The notes under the pieces are model-generated. The model did not search any database. It saw only the letters and a program-made list of their open reading frames with translations, and was not told the DNA's origin. Shown piece after piece: positions 30,816 to 35,521 of a stretch of 35,521 nt of DNA; within the stretch, counting starts at the first letter, position 1, and every line of letters starts with the position of its first letter. A program made the position numbers and the translations under genes. The DNA is from a virus, in IMG/VR virus record IMGVR_UViG_3300010354_018862, positions 1-35,521 of that record. One strand, 5' to 3'.

Positions 30816-32020
30816 CCAATGACCTTGAAGTTTGGGCAGGGCACAATCATTTTACCACCGCGGGCAAAGAACTCAGCCTCGCGACTCTGAAACTCGTCGA
30901 TGAAGTGCCAGGGCAGCACCAGCAGATAGTCTGGACGGGCCGCACGCATTTCTTCTTCGCTGATGATGGGAATGTCAGTGCCTATGGTCTGCAGACCAAA
31001 CTTATAGGGACTGCGCTCGGCAATGGCCACAATGTCATCATTGGTCAATCCAAAGTACTGCAGCAGAGTGTTGCCCTTGGTGCTGGCGCCATATCCATAG
31101 ACAGTCTTGCCATCAGCCCGTGCCTGCCGTACAAAGTTCACAACATCTGCACGTAGTCTGCGCAGTCGCTGATCAAAACTACGCCATGTTTCTGAGCTGC
31201 TAATGGGGCGAGTGCGTTCATATTCATAGATCTGTCCTATCCGCATGCGACATACATCACGCAGGGGTGCGCTGCCAAAGCTCGATTCCTTGGCTATGAT
31301 CTTCTGCAGGCTGATGCGGAAACTGCCGCCGTTGGTGTCGTTCAGCGAACAATCAACAATCTTGAAACCATGCTGGTTAAACAATTTGCTGATGCTGTGC
31401 AGATCATAATAGTAGACATGCTCATGACAAATGTTGTCAAAGGCCAGCTGGTTGATCATCAGCGGTGTATAGCTCATCTGCAGCACCAGTAGACCATCGT
31501 CGTCCAGGACTTCATAGAGGTCTTTGACAAATGGATGTGGATCATGCAGATCGTAGAACATGGCAATGCAGGTTATGACTTTGGCTCGGCGGTTTACAGC
31601 CTGTGCATAGCTATCACGGGTAAAATAGTCCTGAACAATGGTTCCATGCTTGGATGACTCGACTACGAAACTGTCCTCGCAGGGGTCAATACCGATGCGT
31701 TGTAGATTTTTTGGCACATTGCTCAGCAGAGTTCCATCATTGCAGGCAATGTCCAACCAGACATCGTCGTCTTGTAGACGAACCCGGCGGGTGATTTCTT
31801 CTACAATGTCGGCCAGCTCACGCTTCATGCTGGCATTGATGCCGCTGCGATACCAGTAGGTACCCCACATTGAACTGTGCGGAGGTTGCTCTCGTAGTCT
31901 GGGCGCTCCCAGGGCAGGGTCTAGATATAGATCCAGGCTATATTTTTTTCTAGATTCGACATCGCTGGGTTTGATGAAATCACTGACATAGTGATCACCG
32001 AGTTCCAATAATTTTTTCAT
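30812..32020 (-). CDS. Sugar C-methyltransferase-like protein (TylCIII/NovU type)
   Basis: The 402-residue protein has a SAM domain (VWLDIACNDGTLLSNVP, VITCIAMFYDLHDPHPFV), the catalytic-type NICHEHVYYYDLHSISKLF, and a C-terminal Rossmann domain with KTVYGYGASTKGNTLLQYF. This is the architecture of C-methyltransferases acting on 4-keto-6-deoxy sugars. The usual N-terminal zinc-binding Cys cluster is missing: no Cys occurs in the first 90 residues, though the following ELGDHYVSDFI segment is kept. AAGGA precedes the ATG. With Gmd two genes upstream, the substrate may be GDP-4-keto-6-deoxymannose. Confidence 0.87.
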   Translation of the reverse strand: MKKLLELGDHYVSDFIKPSDVESRKKYSLDLYLDPALGAPRLREQPPHSSMWGTYWYRSGINASMKRELADIVEEITRRVRLQDDDVWLDIACNDGTLLSNVPKNLQRIGIDPCEDSFVVESSKHGTIVQDYFTRDSYAQAVNRRAKVITCIAMFYDLHDPHPFVKDLYEVLDDDGLLVLQMSYTPLMINQLAFDNICHEHVYYYDLHSISKLFNQHGFKIVDCSLNDTNGGSFRISLQKIIAKESSFGSAPLRDVCRMRIGQIYEYERTRPISSSETWRSFDQRLRRLRADVVNFVRQARADGKTVYGYGASTKGNTLLQYFGLTNDDIVAIAERSPYKFGLQTIGTDIPIISEEEMRAARPDYLLVLPWHFIDEFQSREAEFFARGGKMIVPCPNFKVIG

Positions 32021-32409
32021 GTTGATTCCTTGTAGGATTTTTCTTCAATAAGTTCACTCTTGAATACCAGATTGGCAGCTTTCTTGACAAAGGCCCGGGC
32101 GTCATTCTTCTTATGAATAGAGACCGCAGTGTCAATGAATTCAGTGTCGCTGGTGGGCCGTGCCATGAGTTCGCGTATGCGATCCTCCAGCACCCAGAGC
32201 TCACGATTGATTCGATACATTTCGCCGTAGAGCTCTTCATAGCTATCATGATTCATTAACTGCAGACGATCGCGCACATCGGTCAGACAACGCAGCTCGT
32301 TGCAGACATTGACTAGCTTGGCTGTGTCAAGTATATATTCGCGTTTGATTTCCAGTATGCTGATCTTGTCCAGCAGTTCGCCTATGCTTATGGGTGTGAG
32401 CGCAATCAT
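32017..32409 (-). CDS. DUF6165-like protein
   Basis: The 130-residue product begins with [20 protein letters not shown] and then [12 protein letters not shown], a pattern of small proteins found beside lipopolysaccharide and capsule genes (DUF6165). It is mostly helical and charged, with no enzyme motif. It is overlapped by Gmd upstream and the C-methyltransferase downstream. A scaffold or regulatory role in glycan synthesis is possible but unknown. Confidence 0.75.
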   Translation of the reverse strand: MIALTPISIGELLDKISILEIKREYILDTAKLVNVCNELRCLTDVRDRLQLMNHDSYEELYGEMYRINRELWVLEDRIRELMARPTSDTEFIDTAVSIHKKNDARAFVKKAANLVFKSELIEEKSYKEST

Positions 32410-33443
32410 GATAGTTGATCCCTTTCAAATTCTGCCAATTTCATGTCACTGTTGACCATGTCCAGCACCAGATCCTTGAAGCTAAATCGGGGGTGCCAGC
32501 CCAGCTCGGTTCGGGCCAGTGTGCTGTCGCCCAACAACAGATCTACCTCAGCTGGGCGATAAAATGCAGGATTGATGCGTACAATTTCACGACCAGACTG
32601 GCGATCGATACCAATCTCGTCCACCCCCTCACCCATCCATTGCATGCTCAGACCCAGATGCGACGCAGCCAGATTTACAAAGTCTCGGACACTGTGAGTC
32701 TCATTCATGCTGATAACATAGTCACGGGGTGTATCCTGCTGCAGCATCAGCCACATGGCCTCAACATAGTCACGGGCATGACCCCAATCGCGTTGTGCGT
32801 CTAGATTGCCCAGTTCCAATACGCTCTTGCCTGTGGCCTTGATGGTGGTCAGGGCTCGGGTGATCTTGCGTGTGACAAACCCTTCGCCACGACGCGGACT
32901 CTCATGATTGAATAAAATGCCAGCACAGGCATAGATGCCGTAGCTCTCACGATAGTTGGTGGTGATCCAATGTGCAAAGAGCTTGCTACAGCCATAGGGA
33001 CTGCGTGGATAAAATGGTGTGCGTTCAGTCTGCGGAGTCTCCTGCACCTTGCCAAACAATTCGCTGGTGCTGGCCTGATAGAAACGAATTTTTTTCTGCA
33101 GACCCAAATCACGTATGGTGTCCAGAATGCGCAGGGCGCCCAGAGCGTCAACATCGGCTGTGTATTCAGGCAGTTCAAAACTCACCATGACATGACTCTG
33201 TGCTGCCAGATTGTAGATTTCGTCGGGCTGAATCTTGCCTATGAGGTTGCGGAGATTGGTTGAGTCGGTGAGATCGCCGTAGTGCAGAGTCACGCGCCCC
33301 TTGACATTGCGGAGATTGGGGTGGTCAACAAAGCTGCTGTTACGACGTATCAGGCCATGAACTTCATAACCTTTGTCTAGCAGCAATTCACTGAGATAAC
33401 TTCCATCCTGGCCAGATATGCCAGTAATCAATGCTTTTTTCAT
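32406..33443 (-). CDS. gmd: GDP-mannose 4,6-dehydratase
   Basis: This 345-residue enzyme shows the short-chain dehydratase signature: [20 protein letters not shown] (NADP-binding), [14 protein letters not shown], the catalytic [17 protein letters not shown] and [12 protein letters not shown] (Tyr-x-x-x-Lys), and [14 protein letters not shown]. It converts GDP-mannose to GDP-4-keto-6-deoxymannose, the entry to fucose, rhamnose, perosamine and branched deoxysugars. AAGGA precedes the ATG. No GDP-fucose synthase is visible here; the C-methyltransferase downstream suggests a branched product. Confidence 0.96.
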   Translation of the reverse strand: MKKALITGISGQDGSYLSELLLDKGYEVHGLIRRNSSFVDHPNLRNVKGRVTLHYGDLTDSTNLRNLIGKIQPDEIYNLAAQSHVMVSFELPEYTADVDALGALRILDTIRDLGLQKKIRFYQASTSELFGKVQETPQTERTPFYPRSPYGCSKLFAHWITTNYRESYGIYACAGILFNHESPRRGEGFVTRKITRALTTIKATGKSVLELGNLDAQRDWGHARDYVEAMWLMLQQDTPRDYVISMNETHSVRDFVNLAASHLGLSMQWMGEGVDEIGIDRQSGREIVRINPAFYRPAEVDLLLGDSTLARTELGWHPRFSFKDLVLDMVNSDMKLAEFERDQLS

Positions 33444-33459
33444 TGTGTTCCTTCATCAA

Positions 33460-34206
33460 TCAGATAATAATTTTTGTCTGCTCGTGCTTATGTATATATT
33501 GTTGTAGAAGCTGGCTCTGATCGCGCCGCCAGGGCAGGATTTCATCCTGAAATCTTTTATTGAGTTCTTCTCTGGTAGTGATGTGATGCCTTCCATTGGT
33601 GCAGGTATCATCCATATGATCGCCCATGCTGATTTTTCTTTGTATGACAATTTCATTGTAGGGACACCAGCCATAGTATAACACAGCCAGCGAATTGCTA
33701 ATGGTCATGTCAACACTGTGAAAATGTCTGCCCGTGACATATTCTATGGGTTTTCTGTGTATGCTGCGACTCATGCGTAAAAAGTAGGCTTCATTCCAAT
33801 TGGCTCCATGTTTAAACTGCTGATACAGAGGAACATTGATATCGGGTTGACTATTGTTATCATCAATAAAGGTCATACAGGGAACACCATATTGATCTAA
33901 TTTGCCATCGTCAAGAGCCTGATAGTCTCCAATCAATTGTTCGGTTACATTGAGACACATGCGCCAGCCATCCAACTCAGCTTCAATTTTCATGACTTCA
34001 ATATCAACGGCAGTCGCCTCAAACAATTGATTGCGTGTGGTAATGATTTCCCAGGTTGGACAAATCTTTTGTATAATCTCACGACTGCGGTCTGTACTGT
34101 GATAGTCAATCAGTATGCCATGATGAAATACCTGCTTGTGATGATTGAGCCACCAGGGAAGCAGGTATTCCTCATTGTAAAAATGCGATACTACAGTTCG
34201 CTTCAT
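33460..34206 (-). CDS. Glycosyltransferase family 2-like (Glyco_tranf_2_4 type)
   Basis: The 248-residue protein starts VVSHFYNEEYLLPWWLNHHK and continues GILIDYHSTDRSREII, typical of GT2-like enzymes of the Glyco_tranf_2_4/GT92 type. A central CMTFIDDNNSQP may hold the metal-binding acidic residues. It follows gmd's promoter-side gap by 16 nt and overlaps PhoH by ATGA, so the glycan operon may be read through from phoH. The acceptor is unknown. Confidence 0.83.
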   Translation of the reverse strand: MKRTVVSHFYNEEYLLPWWLNHHKQVFHHGILIDYHSTDRSREIIQKICPTWEIITTRNQLFEATAVDIEVMKIEAELDGWRMCLNVTEQLIGDYQALDDGKLDQYGVPCMTFIDDNNSQPDINVPLYQQFKHGANWNEAYFLRMSRSIHRKPIEYVTGRHFHSVDMTISNSLAVLYYGWCPYNEIVIQRKISMGDHMDDTCTNGRHHITTREELNKRFQDEILPWRRDQSQLLQQYIHKHEQTKIII

Positions 34207-34961
34207 GCTACATGTTTGCTTTCATACTCCATGCGGGCCAGTATATATTCCTTGACGATGTCACTACGTACAATGTCGTCAACCTCGAACTCCACAGTTC
34301 GGAAACTGGGCATGCTGTCCACTATGGCCAGAAACTTCTTAAGGCCACTCATGTCGGTCTTCTTGTAAAGGTCAGTTTGACGGAAGTCACCGCAGAATAT
34401 AATCTTGCTGTGTTCGCCAACTCGAGTCATGATTGAGTTTAATTCCATGTCGGTCATGTTCTGACATTCATCTACAACGATGATGCTGCGATCCAGAGTA
34501 ATACCACGCACAAAACTAGTGATCATAAAATTGACATGCTTTTGTTCCATGAGTCTTTGCCAGGCATCTGAGCGATTATAAAATAAGCGATGGCAGATGT
34601 CAATATAGGGGGCCTGATAAACCTCAGTCTTTTCCTTTTCGTCACCTGGTAGGTGACCAATTTCACGACTAGGAACAGCACTGCGTACCACCACCAATTG
34701 ATCATAGGGAGTGGCCTTGTCTAATACTTCCTCCAGGGCCTTGTAGATTGCTATGAAACTTTTACCGGTTCCTGCTACTCCGTGAAGCAGCATACACTGA
34801 GCTCCAGATCGATAATGCTCAAAGAATTTTTGCTGATTTTCTGTGAGTGGATCGAATGTCGCAAGATCGTTGATGGTGATCTTTAAACGCTGGTTGGGCT
34901 GGCTCTTGACTGTTACTGCAGGTGCAAGTGCTAGAGCTGGTTGTGTATTTTTCTTTGCCAT
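34203..34961 (-). CDS. phoH: PhoH-like P-loop ATPase
   Basis: The 252-residue protein contains LTENQQKFFEHYRSGAQCML, Walker A GVAGTGKSFIAIY, ELGH-like SREIGHLPGDEKEKTEVYQA, Walker B IIVVDECQNMT and IIFCGDFRQTD. PhoH-like proteins are common in aquatic T4-like phages, with roles suggested in RNA metabolism and stress. The ATG at 34961 is chosen because it follows an AGGG and because the longer frame (to 35201) would be translated through a terminator hairpin. Confidence 0.95.
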   Translation of the reverse strand: MAKKNTQPALALAPAVTVKSQPNQRLKITINDLATFDPLTENQQKFFEHYRSGAQCMLLHGVAGTGKSFIAIYKALEEVLDKATPYDQLVVVRSAVPSREIGHLPGDEKEKTEVYQAPYIDICHRLFYNRSDAWQRLMEQKHVNFMITSFVRGITLDRSIIVVDECQNMTDMELNSIMTRVGEHSKIIFCGDFRQTDLYKKTDMSGLKKFLAIVDSMPSFRTVEFEVDDIVRSDIVKEYILARMEYESKHVA

Positions 34962-35000
34962 GGTTGCCCTTTGTTTCTTGGTTGATGTTTCAGACAAAGA

Positions 35001-35042
35001 AAAACCCCCAAGCAGTGACGCGTGGCGTCGAACTGAAGGGGG
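35001..35042 (-). terminator. Rho-independent terminator between fmdB-like gene and phoH
   Basis: On the minus strand CCCCC/GGGGG, CAGT/ACTG and GACGC/GCGTC form a stacked stem with small internal loops, followed by five T. It would end transcripts from the FmdB-like side. Confidence 0.85.
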
Positions 35043-35076
35043 CCGTGTTGTTCTATGTCTGGCGGTCAAAAACGCA

Positions 35077-35340
35077 TCACCATTTGTTATTGAGATTGCT
35101 GTGTCTGCCGTTGGCGGCATGTATACGCTGCAGGACCTCCTTGAACCCGCCGTCGATTTTTCTAATACCAAGTCTAACAGGATCGCCAAGACTGGGAGCA
35201 CCGCCGATGGTCTTTATGACTGTTCCTTCTCCCTGGCAACTGGGGCAAGGCTGGGTGGTAGGTAGGTGCATGTTAGCCATGGACTGAAACTGTTCGAACT
35301 CGTGTTCGCACTTCTCGCATTTGTATGAATAGGTTGGCAT
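35077..35340 (-). CDS. FmdB-type zinc ribbon protein
   Basis: The 87-residue product begins PTYSYKCEKCEHEFEQFQSM and has PCPSCQGEGTVIKTIGG, the two CxxC knuckles of the FmdB/CxxC_CxxC_SSSS family of putative regulators. These small proteins are frequent in T4-like aquatic phages. The C-terminus (PVRLGIRKIDGGFKEVLQRI) matches phage versions. CATAAATA followed by 5 nt stands directly before the ATG. Confidence 0.9.
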   Translation of the reverse strand: MPTYSYKCEKCEHEFEQFQSMANMHLPTTQPCPSCQGEGTVIKTIGGAPSLGDPVRLGIRKIDGGFKEVLQRIHAANGRHSNLNNKW

Positions 35341-35345
35341 ACCAG

Positions 35346-35353
35346 TATTTATG
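35346..35353 (-). promoter_or_regulatory. Late-promoter-like box before the FmdB-like gene
   Basis: CATAAATA overlaps the stop codon of the upstream gene and is followed by CTGGT and ATG. It is the third case of a box exactly 5 nt before a start codon. Confidence 0.45.
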
Positions 35354-35521
35354 TAGTTAGTTGTTTGACGAGCGCGTCTCTGGCAAGATTTTTTGCCTTG
35401 CTTTCACACTGAATGTCAAAGTCAGGACTGAAGCTCAGCGCCCAGTCGTTGACCGCGGTGTTCCAGTAGAAGTCGCTGTGAGCTCGCAGCTTGCCACGAG
35501 CGATCCCCGAGGCCAGCAGAC
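35349..35521 (-). CDS. C-terminal end of an unknown phage protein (cut by window edge)
   Basis: Only the last 56 residues are visible. They include SDFYWNTAVNDWALSFSPDF and end CESKAKNLARDALVKQLTT before a TAA. The reading frame stays open to the window edge and its stop lies 9 nt before the FmdB-like gene, so it is a real gene rather than a shadow. The family is not recognised. Confidence 0.65.
   Translation of the reverse strand, partial: LLASGIARGKLRAHSDFYWNTAVNDWALSFSPDFDIQCESKAKNLARDALVKQLTT

Noticed and set aside
34962-35201. 80-residue N-terminal extension of PhoH
   Set aside because: The extension would be translated through a terminator hairpin, and PhoH phage proteins normally start near MAKKN.
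1-35521. CRISPR arrays, insertion sequences, integrase or attachment sites, tRNA genes
   Set aside because: I saw no regular spaced repeats, transposase or integrase motifs, and no tRNA-like fold apart from the tmRNA.

Overview
The window is part of a large T4-like myophage genome (Caudoviricetes, contractile tail). The evidence is a nearly complete set of T4-type baseplate and tail genes (gp6, gp25, PAAR tip, gp5, gp27, gp53, gp48, gp4, gp54, gp26, tape measure), the T4-type replication and late-transcription trio gp32-gp59-gp33, PhoH and an FmdB-type zinc ribbon. T4 late-promoter-like boxes (N-ATAAATA) lie in front of several genes. No integrase, transposase or host chromosomal gene is visible. 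Base composition looks balanced, near half G+C by eye.

Layout: (1) 1-10547, minus strand: baseplate wedge, hub and spike genes, tightly packed with overlapping stops and starts. (2) 10545-10583: a compact divergent promoter region. (3) 10584-16187, plus strand: head completion nuclease gp4, a conserved T4-like protein, a gp54/gp19-like tube protein, gp26 with an apparent -1 ribosomal frameshift into a downstream frame, a holin-like membrane protein, and the probable tape measure. (4) 16188-18795, minus: a small gene, gp32, two small genes, gp59 and gp33. (5) 18795-21841, minus: a glycosyltransferase, a membrane protein plus a signal-anchored SleB hydrolase (lysis), a small conserved gene, a PqqA precursor peptide gene, a secreted Lys/Ala-rich protein and a circularly permuted tmRNA with tag ANDEQFALAA. 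(6) 21833-34206, minus: an accessory operon with glycosyltransferases, FkbM and sugar methyltransferases, GDP-mannose 4,6-dehydratase, an LpxH-like phosphoesterase, an AhpC/SGNH/AhpD redox group, a 2OG-oxygenase-like protein, an MGME1-like exonuclease and a GH19 endolysin. (7) 34203-35521, minus: PhoH, FmdB-like and one truncated gene.

Host inference: the tmRNA is permuted (known from alphaproteobacteria, cyanobacteria and some betaproteobacteria), its tag is beta/gamma-like, and the phage carries PqqA, the peptide precursor of pyrroloquinoline quinone. Together these point to a Gram-negative proteobacterium that depends on PQQ enzymes. A methylotrophic betaproteobacterium is the best guess, but it is only an inference.

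How it works together: gp33 with late promoters would drive the two structural blocks. The frameshifting gp26 locus sits just before the tape measure, as tail-assembly chaperones do in lambda-like phages. The accessory block probably remodels host surface glycans, counters peroxide and supports host metabolism and translation during infection.

The strongest items for follow-up are the PqqA micro-gene (21057-21128), the permuted tmRNA (about 21500-21832) and the gp26 frameshift signal with its 11-bp long-range stem (13040-13159).
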